Source: Bacillus sp. Y1 (lineage in GTDB: Bacteria; Bacillota; Bacilli; Bacillales; Cytobacillaceae). From it: a stretch of DNA of 64,000 nucleotides. The stretch is from positions 4,964,826 to 5,028,825 of the forward strand of contig NZ_CP030028.1 of NCBI RefSeq assembly GCF_003586445.1, read 5' to 3'. Positions 55,348 through 64,000 of the stretch are shown one piece after another (positions within the stretch are counted from its first letter, which is position 1; the number at the start of each line of letters is the position of its first letter). A program made the position numbers and the translations under genes. The notes beneath the pieces were generated by a model. It ran no database searches, was not told the origin of the DNA, and saw nothing but the letters and a program-made list of their open reading frames with translations.

Positions 55348-56217
55348 TTATTTCTTTTTAGGTATTTTAATTGTTATTTGGTAGAAGTCATCAAACTCTT
55401 CCTCTTCAGAGTTTAAGTTGATGCCACTATCTGAAACCATTGACAGAGATTGACGAATGGTATTAACAGCAATTCTTACATCTTTACTAAAAGCCTTCCG
55501 CTTCGGTTTTGGCTTTTCAGATATTTCTGCTAGAAGTTTGGCCACTCGATCTTCTGTTTGTTTCACATTTAAGTTTTTCTCAATAATTTCTTCTAATAAT
55601 TTTATTTGCTTCTCTGCATCTTTCAAAGGAATGAGAGATCTCGCATGTCTTTCGGTAATGGATTTATTTAATAGTGCTTCTTGTACCTCTTGCGGCAGCT
55701 TTAATAGGCGGAGCTTATTAGCTACGGTCGATTGCCCCTTCCCTAACCTTTGCGCAAGAGCTTCTTGAGTTAAATTGTGTAGTTCCAATAATTTCCCGTA
55801 GGCTATTGCCTCTTCAATTGGTGACAGTTCTTCTCTTTGAAGGTTTTCTATTAATGCGACAGAAGCCGTTTCTGTATCATTCATATTTTTCACTATGGCA
55901 GGGACTTCATCCCAACCAAGCTTTTTCATCGCTCTCCATCTTCGCTCACCAGCGATAATTTCAAACGTACCTTCTTCAAATTCTCTTACAACAATTGGCT
56001 GGATGATCCCGTGTATGTGAATCGTCCGTGAGAGTTCTTCAATTTTGTCCTCATCAAATACCGTCCTTGGTTGGAAGCGATTCGGTACAATTGAATCAAT
56101 TGGTATTTTTTTTATCTCTTCATGATCTGCTTCGGTTACTACTTCAACCTGTTCTTCCGTCTCAGCTTGTCCCTCTTTTTCGCCTAGGCCAAAAAAGCGT
56201 GTGAAAGTCTGCTTCAT
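55348..56217 (-). CDS. noc: Nucleoid occlusion protein Noc
   Basis: A 289-aa ParB paralogue that blocks division over the nucleoid. It begins [14 protein letters not shown], the amphipathic membrane-binding helix of Noc. The ParB domain has RFQPRTVF and GERRWRAM; the helix-turn-helix [26 protein letters not shown] (near 155) reads Noc-binding sites. ATG 56217 matches B. subtilis Noc; a GTG one codon upstream is also possible. Confidence 0.95.
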   Translation of the reverse strand: MKQTFTRFFGLGEKEGQAETEEQVEVVTEADHEEIKKIPIDSIVPNRFQPRTVFDEDKIEELSRTIHIHGIIQPIVVREFEEGTFEIIAGERRWRAMKKLGWDEVPAIVKNMNDTETASVALIENLQREELSPIEEAIAYGKLLELHNLTQEALAQRLGKGQSTVANKLRLLKLPQEVQEALLNKSITERHARSLIPLKDAEKQIKLLEEIIEKNLNVKQTEDRVAKLLAEISEKPKPKRKAFSKDVRIAVNTIRQSLSMVSDSGINLNSEEEEFDDFYQITIKIPKKK

Positions 56218-56357
56218 CACCCTGCACCACCTTTACGAAACTCCCTATTAATGTATTCTATAAAAAAAATCAAGTTCCTGCCCAAACATGCAATGATTGA
56301 TTATTTTATCCTACATACCTACTAAAATTATGCCATAAAATGAGCTAAAATGTAACT

Positions 56358-57074
56358 CTATTCGATTGGTGCTTTATTCGGAGTCCCAGGTTTTCTAGGA
56401 TATTTTTTTGGTGTCGCTTTTACCTTTTCTACAATAATAATATTTCTCTCACTTTCCTCGACAGGAAGTAAGAATGAATGAGTTTCTTTCAAGGATCCTC
56501 CGAGTGTGGTAATTGCTTTTTTCCCAATTTCTAACTCATCTTTTGCATGAGCAGCCTTCATGGCTACAAAGGTTCCACCTACCCTTACAAGCGGCAAGCA
56601 AAGCTCACTTAATACAGATAATCGTGCTACCGCTCGAGCTGTAACCAGATCATATTGTTCTCTGTATTCCTTCTTTTGACCAAATGTCTCTGCTCGGTCA
56701 TGAATAAAAGTTACTCCATCAAGTTGTAATTCCTTTGCTAAATTCTCTAAAAATGTAATTCGTTTGTTTAAAGAATCCACAATGGTTACTTGTAGTTGAG
56801 GGAATGCAATTTTAATTGGGATGCTAGGGAATCCTGCTCCTGCTCCCACATCACAAAGGCTTAACGGTCTTGAAAAGTCATAATAAAACGCAGCAGACAC
56901 ACTATCATAAAAATGTTTTAAATAGACGTCGTCTTTCTCCGTAATAGCCGTCAGATTCATCTTTTCATTCCACTCAACTAATAAGTTAAAATATTGTTCA
57001 TATTGGTTAATCTGTTGAGGAGAAAGTTCAATCCCCTTCTCCTCTAACATTTTAATAAATAACTCTGTATTCAT
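56358..57074 (-). CDS. rsmG: 16S rRNA G527 N7-methyltransferase
   Basis: It methylates G527 of 16S rRNA with SAM; its loss gives low-level streptomycin resistance. The SAM motif [15 protein letters not shown] lies near 74-88, and [14 protein letters not shown] near 150 is typical. Length 238 aa. ATG 57074 has AAGG upstream and matches the family; the frame extends to 57092. It follows mnmG by 35 nt. Confidence 0.96.
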   Translation of the reverse strand: MNTELFIKMLEEKGIELSPQQINQYEQYFNLLVEWNEKMNLTAITEKDDVYLKHFYDSVSAAFYYDFSRPLSLCDVGAGAGFPSIPIKIAFPQLQVTIVDSLNKRITFLENLAKELQLDGVTFIHDRAETFGQKKEYREQYDLVTARAVARLSVLSELCLPLVRVGGTFVAMKAAHAKDELEIGKKAITTLGGSLKETHSFLLPVEESERNIIIVEKVKATPKKYPRKPGTPNKAPIE

Positions 57075-57109
57075 GGGTACCTTCTTCCTCACACCGGAAA
57101 AATTTTTCT

Positions 57110-59005
57110 TTATGCATCATTTGAAACACGTGCTATTTTCCCTTGTTCCAAATAAACAAGTAAGATGGAGATATCTGCAGGGTTTACTCCTGAAATTCTT
57201 GATGCTTGAGCGATTGATAATGGGCGCACCTGCTTCATTTTTTGCCTTGCTTCTGTCGCCAGCCCAGATATGGCATCATAATCAATATTATCAGGAATCT
57301 TTTTATTCTCCATTTTCTTCAGACGATCCACTTGTTGTAAAGATTTTTCAATATACCCTTCGTATTTCACTTGGATTTCTACTTGTTCTTTAATATCAAA
57401 ATCTAAGTCAATCTCAGATGGGACAATGGCTTCAATATGTTGATACGTCATCTCTGGTCGTTTTAGTAGGTCCGCGGCCCGAATACCATCCTTTAACTCA
57501 CTTCCACCCTGAGCTTTAATGAGTTCTTGGACTTCAGGCTTAGGTTTAATGATGATTCCTTCTAAACGTTCCTTCTCCGCTTCTATAGCTGCTTTTTTTG
57601 TTAAAAAGCGTGCATAGCGCTCTTCAGAGATAAGTCCCACTTTACGACCAATTTCTGTTAAACGTAAATCGGCATTATCGTGACGTAACAACAAGCGATA
57701 TTCCGCACGGGAGGTAAGTAATCGGTAAGGCTCATTCGTTCCTTTGGTCACAAGGTCGTCGATCAGTACACCAATATAAGCTTCCGAACGGCTAAGAATG
57801 ACTTCTTCTTCACCTAATGCTTTTCGGCCCGCGTTCATACCGGCCATTAAACCTTGACCTGCGGCTTCCTCGTAACCAGAAGTACCATTAATTTGACCTG
57901 CTGTGTAAAGGTTCTGAATCACTTTCGTTTCAAGTGTTGGCCATAACTGTGTCGGAACGATGGCATCATACTCTATTGCATATCCCGGTCTCATCATTTG
58001 AACATTTTCAAGACCTGGAATCGTTTTTAAAATTTGATGTTGAACTTCTTCAGGCAAGCTCGTTGATAATCCTTGAACGTATACCTCTTGTGTATTTCGT
58101 CCCTCTGGCTCTAAGAAAATTTGGTGTCTTGGCTTATCGTTGAAACGAACAATCTTATCTTCTATGGAAGGACAGTATCTTGGACCTGTTCCTTTGATCA
58201 TTCCTGAATACATAGGTGAACGGTGCAAATTATTATCAATTAATTGGTGAGTCTGTTCGCTAGTGTAAGTTAGCCAGCACGGCAGTTGGTCTGTAATAAA
58301 CTTGGTTGTTTCATAAGAAAATGCTCTAGGCTCATCATCACCAGGTTGAATTTCCGTTTTGCTGTAATCAATGGTATGACTATTCACACGTGGAGGAGTT
58401 CCTGTTTTAAACCGAACAAGATCAAACCCTAGCTCTTCGAGGTGTTCGGAAAGCTTGATGGATGGCTGCTGATTATTCGGACCACTTGAGTACTTTAACT
58501 CTCCAAGAATGATTTCACCACGAAGGAAGGTACCAGTAGTAATAACAACCGTTTTTGCTTCATATGTAGCACCGGTCTTCGTAATTACTCCCTTACATAC
58601 TCCGTCCTCAACAATTAATTGCTCTACCATCCCTTGAACTAATGTAAGATTTTTTTCGTTTTCTAGTGTTTTTTTCATTTCATGCTGATAACTAAATTTA
58701 TCCGCTTGTGCACGTAATGCACGTACAGCTGGTCCCTTACCTGTGTTCAGCATTCTCATTTGAATATGCGTTTTATCGATGTTTTTCCCCATTTCCCCAC
58801 CGAGAGCATCAATTTCGCGCACAACGATTCCTTTTGCTGGTCCCCCAACAGAAGGATTACATGGCATAAAAGCCACCATATCTAAATTAATGGTAATCAT
58901 TAATGTTTTTGCACCTTGACGTGCAGCAGCCAAACCCGCTTCACAGCCGGCATGTCCCGCTCCAATGACAATCACGTCATAATTTCCAGCACTATATTGC
59001 ATCAT
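57110..59005 (-). CDS. mnmG: tRNA uridine-5-carboxymethylaminomethyl synthesis enzyme MnmG
   Basis: FAD enzyme that with MnmE modifies the wobble uridine (U34) of certain tRNAs. The FAD motif [14 protein letters not shown] is at about 11-24. [26 protein letters not shown] and [10 protein letters not shown] are family signatures. Length 631 aa. ATG 59005 is followed by a second ATG; the AAGGAGG site favours the second slightly. Confidence 0.96.
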   Translation of the reverse strand: MMQYSAGNYDVIVIGAGHAGCEAGLAAARQGAKTLMITINLDMVAFMPCNPSVGGPAKGIVVREIDALGGEMGKNIDKTHIQMRMLNTGKGPAVRALRAQADKFSYQHEMKKTLENEKNLTLVQGMVEQLIVEDGVCKGVITKTGATYEAKTVVITTGTFLRGEIILGELKYSSGPNNQQPSIKLSEHLEELGFDLVRFKTGTPPRVNSHTIDYSKTEIQPGDDEPRAFSYETTKFITDQLPCWLTYTSEQTHQLIDNNLHRSPMYSGMIKGTGPRYCPSIEDKIVRFNDKPRHQIFLEPEGRNTQEVYVQGLSTSLPEEVQHQILKTIPGLENVQMMRPGYAIEYDAIVPTQLWPTLETKVIQNLYTAGQINGTSGYEEAAGQGLMAGMNAGRKALGEEEVILSRSEAYIGVLIDDLVTKGTNEPYRLLTSRAEYRLLLRHDNADLRLTEIGRKVGLISEERYARFLTKKAAIEAEKERLEGIIIKPKPEVQELIKAQGGSELKDGIRAADLLKRPEMTYQHIEAIVPSEIDLDFDIKEQVEIQVKYEGYIEKSLQQVDRLKKMENKKIPDNIDYDAISGLATEARQKMKQVRPLSIAQASRISGVNPADISILLVYLEQGKIARVSNDA

Positions 59006-59032
59006 GCTGCCTCCTTGTATCTATAAAAAAAT

Positions 59033-60418
59033 TTATTTACCTAAACAGAACTGCGAGAATAACTGGTCAATTAAGCTTTCGTGAATGGACTCTCCAATAA
59101 TCTCCCCTAATAGCTCCCAGGTTCTTGTAAAATCAATCTGTACAATATCAATTGGCACTCCACTTTCCACACCTGAAATCGCTTCTTCTATAGTGTGTAA
59201 CGCCTGGTGAAGAAGAGCGATATGACGACTATTGGATACATACGTTATATCACCTGACTCAATTGATCCAGAGAAGAAAAGAGCAGCAATCGCCTCTTCT
59301 AAATCATCGACTCCTCGGTCTTCAAGCAATGAGGTCGTTACAAGTGGACTTTTCCCTGTTAGTTCTTTAACCTTTTCCATATCAATCTTTTGAGGAAGAT
59401 CTGTTTTATTAATAATGGTGATAACATCCATTCCTTCAACAGCCTTAAACAGGTTTTCATCTTCCTTTGTTAAATCATCCGAATAGTTCAGAACTAGTAA
59501 AATGAGATCTGCTTCTTTTAACACTTGTCGTGATTTTTCCACGCCAATTCTTTCTACGATATCCTCTGTCTCACGAATACCTGCTGTATCTAGTAAGCGA
59601 AGCGGCACTCCTCGAACATTGACATACTCTTCAATGACGTCACGAGTCGTTCCAGGAATATCTGTAACAATTGCTTTATTTTCCTGAACTAAACTATTTA
59701 GTAAGGAGGATTTTCCAACGTTAGGTCTTCCGACAATCACCGTTGATAAGCCCTCGCGTAAGATCTTTCCTTGTTGAGATGTTTCGAGTAACTTTTTCAT
59801 TTCTACTCTAACCAGATTTGCTTTTTCTAAAAGCATATTATGGGTCATTTCTTCCACATCATCATACTCTGGATAGTCGATATTCACTTCAACATGAGCC
59901 AAAGTTTCAAGAATCTCTTGTCTCAATCTTTGAATAAGCTTGGATAATCGTCCTTCCATTTGTCCTAGCGCTACGTTCATGGCACGATCCGTTTTGGCAC
60001 GAATCAAATCCATTACTGCTTCTGCTTGTGATAAATCAATTCTGCCGTTTAAAAAGGCACGCTTTGTGAATTCACCTGGTTCTGCCAACCTTGCTCCTGA
60101 CCGTAATACCAGTTGAAGGACACGATTCACAGACACAATTCCACCGTGGCAATTGATTTCTACTACATCTTCTTTCGTAAATGTATGTGGTCCTTTCATA
60201 ACAGACACCATTACCTCTTCAGCAACCTCACCTGTTTTTGGATCAAGTAAGTGGCCGTAATGAATGGTATGTGTTTGTACATCTATCAAACGTTTATTTC
60301 TTTTTCCTTTAAATAGCTTATCGGCAATTTGGATTGCTTCGTCTCCACTCAGACGAACAATCGCAATCGCTCCTTCACCAAGCGGAGTCGATATCGCCGC
60401 AATTGTATCAAATTCCAT
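59033..60418 (-). CDS. mnmE: tRNA modification GTPase MnmE
   Basis: Partner of MnmG in U34 modification. The N-terminal folate-binding domain (about 1-118) begins [17 protein letters not shown] helical domain follows, with an inserted G domain (about 220-380): G1 [12 protein letters not shown]3 DTAG, G4 NKTD. It ends in the catalytic CLGK motif. Length 461 aa. ATG 60418 has AGAGGTG at 6 nt; GTG 60427 is unsupported. Confidence 0.96.
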   Translation of the reverse strand: MEFDTIAAISTPLGEGAIAIVRLSGDEAIQIADKLFKGKRNKRLIDVQTHTIHYGHLLDPKTGEVAEEVMVSVMKGPHTFTKEDVVEINCHGGIVSVNRVLQLVLRSGARLAEPGEFTKRAFLNGRIDLSQAEAVMDLIRAKTDRAMNVALGQMEGRLSKLIQRLRQEILETLAHVEVNIDYPEYDDVEEMTHNMLLEKANLVRVEMKKLLETSQQGKILREGLSTVIVGRPNVGKSSLLNSLVQENKAIVTDIPGTTRDVIEEYVNVRGVPLRLLDTAGIRETEDIVERIGVEKSRQVLKEADLILLVLNYSDDLTKEDENLFKAVEGMDVITIINKTDLPQKIDMEKVKELTGKSPLVTTSLLEDRGVDDLEEAIAALFFSGSIESGDITYVSNSRHIALLHQALHTIEEAISGVESGVPIDIVQIDFTRTWELLGEIIGESIHESLIDQLFSQFCLGK

Positions 60419-60546
60419 TGCCTTCACCTCTTCCCGTTAAGGGACATGTATATTCCTTATCTTCATCTATGTCACGAAACTTTACTCATTAAAAGCATCT
60501 TTTCCCAAATTATTAGAATAGCACAGTCATTTCTAATAAAAAAGAA

Positions 60547-60604
60547 TTATCCACAAATAAAAAAGTGCATTATGCTCTATCATAACTTATCCACATGTGA
60601 ATAA
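60547..60604. promoter_or_regulatory. DnaA-box cluster upstream of mnmE
   Basis: Perfect TTATCCACA at 60547-60555 and 60587-60595, and TTATTCACA (complement strand) at 60596-60604, directly abutting the second. A DnaA-bound site near trmE is known in B. subtilis. Confidence 0.75.
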
Positions 60605-60605
60605 C

Positions 60606-60722
60606 AAGAAAAGCGGAGCCGACTGTTCTGACCCGACAAGCATAAGACAAGCCCAGTAGGAAAGCCTGCTTTCCGGAAGGGTTTGACTTATGACCTCGAG
60701 GGTCAAGGAGGCGGAGCTAGAC
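60606..60722. repeat. Bacillus-type intergenic palindromic repeat, about 117 bp
   Basis: GC-richer stretch with imperfect dyad: CATAAG (60641-60646) against CTTATG (60687-60692), extended by CAAgCCC / GGGtTTG. The ends AGAAAAGCGG and GAGCTAGAC are those of a repeat widespread in Bacillus intergenic regions. No protein is coded. Confidence 0.65.
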
Positions 60723-60782
60723 AAAAGAAAAGCGAAGGAAGCTTCCCTAATATCCAATCCCAGCAGCACCACAAAAAAACAA

Positions 60783-60812
60783 CAAAAAAACGACCCCACC
60801 AACGCGGGATCG
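60783..60812 (-). terminator. Terminator of the spoIIIJ-jag operon
   Basis: CGATCCC-GCGTTGGT-GGGGTCG then TTTTTTT on the - strand. Confidence 0.88.
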
Positions 60813-60823
60813 CTATCTAACTC

Positions 60824-61444
60824 TTATCTATTCGGTGTAATCACGATGTAACGATTTGGCTCGACTCCATCAGAGTATGTTTTCACTCGCTTATTATCCA
60901 TTAAAGCTGTATGAATCACTTTTCTTTCATACGATGGCATTGGTTCAAGTGATACTCTTTGGCCTGTGCGAACGGCCTTAAAAGCAAGTCTTTCAGCCAG
61001 TTGCATGAGTGTATCATTTCTTCTTTTTCGATAATCTTCTGCATCAAGCAATACATTTACATATTGGTCGGCATATCGATTAATGACTAGCTGCGTTAAA
61101 TATTGAAGTGAGTTTAAAGTTTGTCCTCTTTTTCCGATTAGGAGAGCAATCTTTTCCCCTGAAAGAATAAATTGAACTTGTTTGCCTTCTTTTATCACTT
61201 CAATATCAACTGGTGAACCCATTTTGTTTGCTACATCAGTTAAAAAGTTTTTTGCTTCTTCAATCGCATCGATTTTTTTAGATACTTTAACAATAGCCGG
61301 GCGGGTCCCAAATATACCAAATAGCCCCTTCTTCCCTTCGTCAACTATCGCTATTTCTGCACGATCTCTTGTTGTTTCTAGTTGAGCTAAAGCTGACGCT
61401 ACTGCTTCCTCAACGGAATTACCCGTAGCAGTTACCTCTCTCAC
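60824..61444 (-). CDS. jag: RNA-binding protein Jag (KhpB/EloR)
   Basis: A 206-aa RNA-binding protein. Jag-N domain (about 1-50, [19 protein letters not shown]), a type-II KH domain (about 75-150, with [15 protein letters not shown] in place of GXXG) and an R3H domain (about 150-206, [14 protein letters not shown]). It influences wall elongation in relatives. GTG 61444 overlaps the yidC stop by 4 nt with AGGAGG upstream. Confidence 0.95.
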   Translation of the reverse strand: MREVTATGNSVEEAVASALAQLETTRDRAEIAIVDEGKKGLFGIFGTRPAIVKVSKKIDAIEEAKNFLTDVANKMGSPVDIEVIKEGKQVQFILSGEKIALLIGKRGQTLNSLQYLTQLVINRYADQYVNVLLDAEDYRKRRNDTLMQLAERLAFKAVRTGQRVSLEPMPSYERKVIHTALMDNKRVKTYSDGVEPNRYIVITPNR

Positions 61445-62217
61445 TTTTTCGCTCCTCCTGATTTACCAGTTTCAGCAAGCTTTTTTAAATCTGGGCCTTT
61501 AATAAAATAGGTTTGAACAATCATAAAGATATTCCCTACTACCCAATATAGAGATAAAGCAGCTGGGAAGTTAAACGCGAACACAATAATCATAACCGGC
61601 ATAATGTAAAGCATCATTTGCATTTGAGGATTATTCTCTACACCCGCCATCATGATTTTCTGTTGGATGAATGTTGTGATTCCCGCTACAACCGGTAAAA
61701 TATAAAACGGATCCGGAGACCCAAGGTCAAACCATAAAAAGTTATGCTCTGCAATCTCTCTCGTACGAGAAATAGCATGATAAAATCCAATTAAAATTGG
61801 CATTTGAATGATTAATGGAAAACAACCTGCAAGTGGATTTACTCCATGCTGCTGAAATAGCGCCATTGTTTCCTGTTGAAGCTTTTGTTGCGTTTTTTGA
61901 TCTTTTGAGCTATATTTTTCTCTTAATTTTTGCATTTCAGGCTGAATCGCTTGCATGGCCTTTGAGCTCTTTGTTTGCTTGATCATTAATGGTAAGATCA
62001 CCAAACGAATCAAAAGTGTAACTAAAATAATACCTAAACCAAAGTTTCCGCCAGCAAACTCCGCTGTTTTGACAATTAATAACGATAATGGGTATACAAT
62101 ATACTCGTTCCAAAAACCTTCGCTTTCTGCTGTAATCGGCTTATTATACTCTGTACAGCCCGTAAGTAGTGCCATCAGAAATATGAGGCCGATTAAAAGA
62201 AGAAGTTTCTTTTTCAA
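61441..62217 (-). CDS. spoIIIJ: Membrane protein insertase YidC/SpoIIIJ
   Basis: A 258-aa lipoprotein insertase. The signal peptide ends in LLTGC (lipobox, Cys about 21). Five membrane segments follow, with the positively charged first loop and conserved Arg in the [17 protein letters not shown] helix near 70. [23 protein letters not shown] is a family motif. In B. subtilis SpoIIIJ is needed for forespore sigma-G activation. TTG 62217 with AAGGAGG at about 9 nt is the start. Confidence 0.95.
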   Translation of the reverse strand: MKKKLLLLIGLIFLMALLTGCTEYNKPITAESEGFWNEYIVYPLSLLIVKTAEFAGGNFGLGIILVTLLIRLVILPLMIKQTKSSKAMQAIQPEMQKLREKYSSKDQKTQQKLQQETMALFQQHGVNPLAGCFPLIIQMPILIGFYHAISRTREIAEHNFLWFDLGSPDPFYILPVVAGITTFIQQKIMMAGVENNPQMQMMLYIMPVMIIVFAFNFPAALSLYWVVGNIFMIVQTYFIKGPDLKKLAETGKSGGAKK

Positions 62218-62376
62218 CCGTTTTTTCCTCCTTAATATCTAATATCCTCCAAGTATGTCCACTTCAATCTTTAGATGAAAAAAGAAACACACTACTTGTT
62301 CGTCTATAAATAATCCAAGTGTATTGTATCATTTTTTATAAGTACATTGCCTTAAAAAAATGTAATCACTTAGATT

Positions 62377-62736
62377 TTATTTCCTTCTTTCTACTCTACC
62401 ATTTAAAACCTTCGCAAGTTTTAAAACATGAGTTAAACTTCCCTTCACTTCATGAAACGTCATGTCGGAAGCTGGTTTTCTCGCAATAATAATCAAATCA
62501 TAGTCATTTTTCATATGTTCTTGAAGCTCTAGTAAGGATTGTCTAATATACCTTTTCACTTGATTACGAGTCACAGCATTTCCAATCTTCTTGCTAACAG
62601 ACAAACCAACACGAAAATGAGTTTGTTCAGGAACATTTCGCAAATAAACCACAAATTGACGATTCGCTACAGAGTTCCCCTTTTTATATATCTCTTGAAA
62701 TTCTTTATTCTTTTTTACTCGAAATTCCTTTTTCAT
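62377..62736 (-). CDS. rnpA: Ribonuclease P protein component
   Basis: A 119-aa basic protein that assists RNase P RNA in tRNA 5' maturation. The RNR-type motif [24 protein letters not shown] near 44-67 is the family hallmark. GTAGGTG precedes ATG 62736. It is downstream of rpmH, with a hairpin between them. Confidence 0.96.
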   Translation of the reverse strand: MKKEFRVKKNKEFQEIYKKGNSVANRQFVVYLRNVPEQTHFRVGLSVSKKIGNAVTRNQVKRYIRQSLLELQEHMKNDYDLIIIARKPASDMTFHEVKGSLTHVLKLAKVLNGRVERRK

Positions 62737-62861
62737 TCATTACACCTACGATCTAGATTAAAGCAAGTGCTCTAGCTTCTGGAGGCGCACACTGCCCTTC
62801 CCATTATTTTCTTCTGTGTGAACATCTATACATAACCTGAATTCTTCTTCCACCTGAATGA

Positions 62862-62888
62862 GAAAAAAGACCACTGACGTTTCAGTGG
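62862..62888 (-). terminator. Intrinsic terminator or attenuator between rpmH and rnpA
   Basis: CCACTGA-AACG-TCAGTGG then TCTTTTTTC on the - strand, 2 nt after the rpmH stop. Partial readthrough would set lower rnpA than rpmH levels. Confidence 0.8.
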
Positions 62889-62889
62889 C

Positions 62890-63024
62890 CTAAGCAGATA
62901 ATACTTTTCTTCCTTTACGACGACGACGTGCTAATACTTTACGTCCGTTTGCAGAGCTCATACGACTACGGAAACCGTGAACTTTGCTGTGTTTACGCTT
63001 ATTTGGTTGGTACGTTCTTTTCAT
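62890..63024 (-). CDS. rpmH: Ribosomal protein L34
   Basis: A 44-aa, very basic 50S protein found by direct reading; it begins [18 protein letters not shown] and contains [28 protein letters not shown] lies about 7 nt before ATG 63024. It marks the - strand border of oriC. Confidence 0.97.
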   Translation of the reverse strand: MKRTYQPNKRKHSKVHGFRSRMSSANGRKVLARRRRKGRKVLSA

Positions 63025-63069
63025 TATATGACACCTCCCTGAGGAATAACTTTAAAGACAGTCCTTCTA

Positions 63070-63099
63070 ATTATAGAGGCGACCTATAAAAAAAGTCAA
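63070..63099 (-). promoter_or_regulatory. Sigma-A promoter of rpmH
   Basis: TTGACT (63094-63099), 18-bp spacer, TATAAT (63070-63075) on the - strand. Confidence 0.85.
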
Positions 63100-63231
63100 T
63101 AGCCTATCTTCGACTCCTTTTGACAGAAAGAATAACAGATAAGATCTTCTTTATTTTATAACTGTTTTGGCAAAGTTTCCTCCAAAACATATTTTTCAGC
63201 GACTGTTAATAACTTTCGACACGTTTCTCCA

Positions 63232-63521
63232 TTATCCACAACGCTTATTGACAGCTTTTTCACAGATTCTCTCATTGTGGACAATTAATACTCACAGCTT
63301 GTACTTGTTGTGGATAAACTTAAAAAACCATTGCGTCTACTTAATTTATTTGATATTATTATTGTGTTTTCACTCTGGATAAAAACATGTGGATAAATAA
63401 CCTATCCACAGATTGTGGATATCTTGTGGATAGGTTATTCAGACCCTATGTAGAACGTTGTCCACAAGTCGTGGATATTGTCGAAATTCCTCATTACTTC
63501 TTATATATATACTTACCCACA
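63232..63521. other. Replication origin region oriC: DnaA-box array upstream of dnaA
   Basis: TTATCCACA-type boxes: 63232 (+, perfect), 63309 (-, perfect) and 63388 (-, perfect). One-mismatch forms: TTTTTCACA 63256, TTGTCCACA 63276 (-) and 63458, CTATCCACA 63402 and 63425 (-), ATATCCACA 63414 (-), ATATCCACG 63470 (-), TTACCCACA 63513. This is the rpmH-dnaA half of the usual bipartite Bacillus origin; the unwinding region after dnaA lies outside the window. Confidence 0.93.
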
Positions 63522-63548
63522 TTAACAGATTTGTATATTTATAAATTT

Positions 63549-63583
63549 ATAGGTTGTACAGCTTGTATAACCTATGTTTTTTT
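63549..63583 (+). promoter_or_regulatory. Dyad with T-tract in the dnaA leader
   Basis: ATAGGTTGTACA (63549-63560) and TGTATAACCTAT (63564-63575) pair with one mismatch around GCT, followed by GTTTTTTTG. It looks like an AU-rich intrinsic terminator or operator about 90 bp before the dnaA start. Confidence 0.5.
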
Positions 63584-63670
63584 GTGATCCTTACGGGAAA
63601 CATAGAAAAATTAGTAGACTGTTTAGCCGCTTCAAAGATGGCATTTATATTCCTAAAAGGAGGGATCAGT

Positions 63671-64000
63671 GTGGAAAATATTTCGGATCTTTGGAATAAC
63701 GCGTTAGCCAATATAGAGAAAAAAATTAGCAAACCCAGCTTTGAAACGTGGCTAAAATCTACTAAAGCCCATTCTTTGCAAGGTGATACGTTAACCGTAA
63801 CGGCTCCAAATGAATTTGCTCGTGACTGGCTAGAAGAACGTTATTCGCAATTAATCGCTGGAATTCTCTACGATATAACTGGAGAAGAACTAGGGGTAAA
63901 ATTCATCATTCCTCAAAATCAAAATGAAGTCGAAGATGAGATTCCTATTCCACAAAAACGCAATATAAAAGATGACGACCATCAAGAGCTACCGTTAAAT
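63671..64000 (+). CDS. dnaA: Replication initiator DnaA, 3' end cut by the window
   Basis: The first 110 residues of the AAA+ initiator that binds DnaA boxes and opens oriC. Domain I (about 1-85) is clear: [52 protein letters not shown]. The start of the flexible domain II follows. GTG 63671 has AAAGGAGGGA at about 6-7 nt and matches the B. subtilis start. Transcription points away from the left arm. Confidence 0.97.
   Translation, partial: MENISDLWNNALANIEKKISKPSFETWLKSTKAHSLQGDTLTVTAPNEFARDWLEERYSQLIAGILYDITGEELGVKFIIPQNQNEVEDEIPIPQKRNIKDDDHQELPLN

Noticed and set aside
57121..57140. GAAACACGTGC at the mnmG end as parS
   Set aside because: Only one arm matches and spacing is wrong.
60587..60802. 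71-codon - frame downstream of jag
   Set aside because: Covers the intergenic repeat and part of the jag terminator; not a gene.
63167..63587. Small + frames inside oriC
   Set aside because: They consist of DnaA boxes read as codons; no ribosome sites.

Overview
The window is the chromosomal region left of the replication origin in a low-GC Bacillus-type firmicute (Bacillaceae; species not determinable by eye). The right end carries dnaA (partial) on the + strand, a DnaA-box-rich oriC segment, then rpmH, rnpA, yidC/spoIIIJ, jag, mnmE, mnmG, rsmG, noc, soj and spo0J on the - strand. This is the classic Bacillus origin order. Sporulation-associated genes (yyaC, spoIIIJ, soj/spo0J), AGGAGG-type ribosome sites, frequent TTG/GTG starts and three perfect or near-perfect parS sites fit this. 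Nearly all core genes point away from oriC, as expected for leading-strand genes of the left replichore.

Layout, left to right. 1-3131: 3' part of a double-domain surface 5'-nucleotidase (YfkN type). 3423-6718: proC-proB-proA proline operon. 6774-10544: NatAB ABC exporter with the divergent NatRK two-component pair. 11035-13110: a chromosomal actin-like (ParM) ATPase, a ParR-like partner and an upstream array of 14 GTAWAC hexamers, read here as a complete type II partition locus. 13186-16085: DUF3231-type protein, GMC oxidoreductase and its subunit-3 partner. 16714-21611: isoaspartyl dipeptidase plus YfcC-type permease behind a textbook sigma-54 promoter, with a divergent sigma-54 activator. 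21690-25602: histidine phosphatase, PLD-like protein, ZTP-riboswitch-controlled phosphoglycerate dehydrogenase, FusB/FusC-type EF-G-binding protein and a small HTH protein. 25880-27111: a 1.2-kb segment holding an AraC/GyrI-like regulator, bounded by direct copies of the rlmH 3' end (an SCC-like attachment pattern). 27093-36435: rlmH, a small CxxH/CxxC protein, HtrC, the WalRKHIJ operon and an M23 endopeptidase. 36813-37145: tRNA-Phe, a tRNA-Phe fragment and tRNA-Glu. 37292-44957: purA, dnaB-type helicase, rplI, gdpP, yybS, rpsR, ssb, rpsF. 45086-52988: glycosyltransferase, PAP2 phosphatase, ychF, molybdopterin oxidoreductase, yyzM, MscS-type channel, yyaC, DUF554 protein. 53101-64000: chromosome segregation, tRNA modification, membrane insertion and replication initiation genes.

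The core half couples replication (DnaA, helicase, SSB), segregation (Soj/Spo0J/parS, Noc), wall homeostasis (WalRK) and translation. The accessory half (about 3-27 kb) is a patchwork of transport, proline and peptide catabolism. The most unusual item there is the second, plasmid-type partition system about 50 kb from an origin that already has ParABS.
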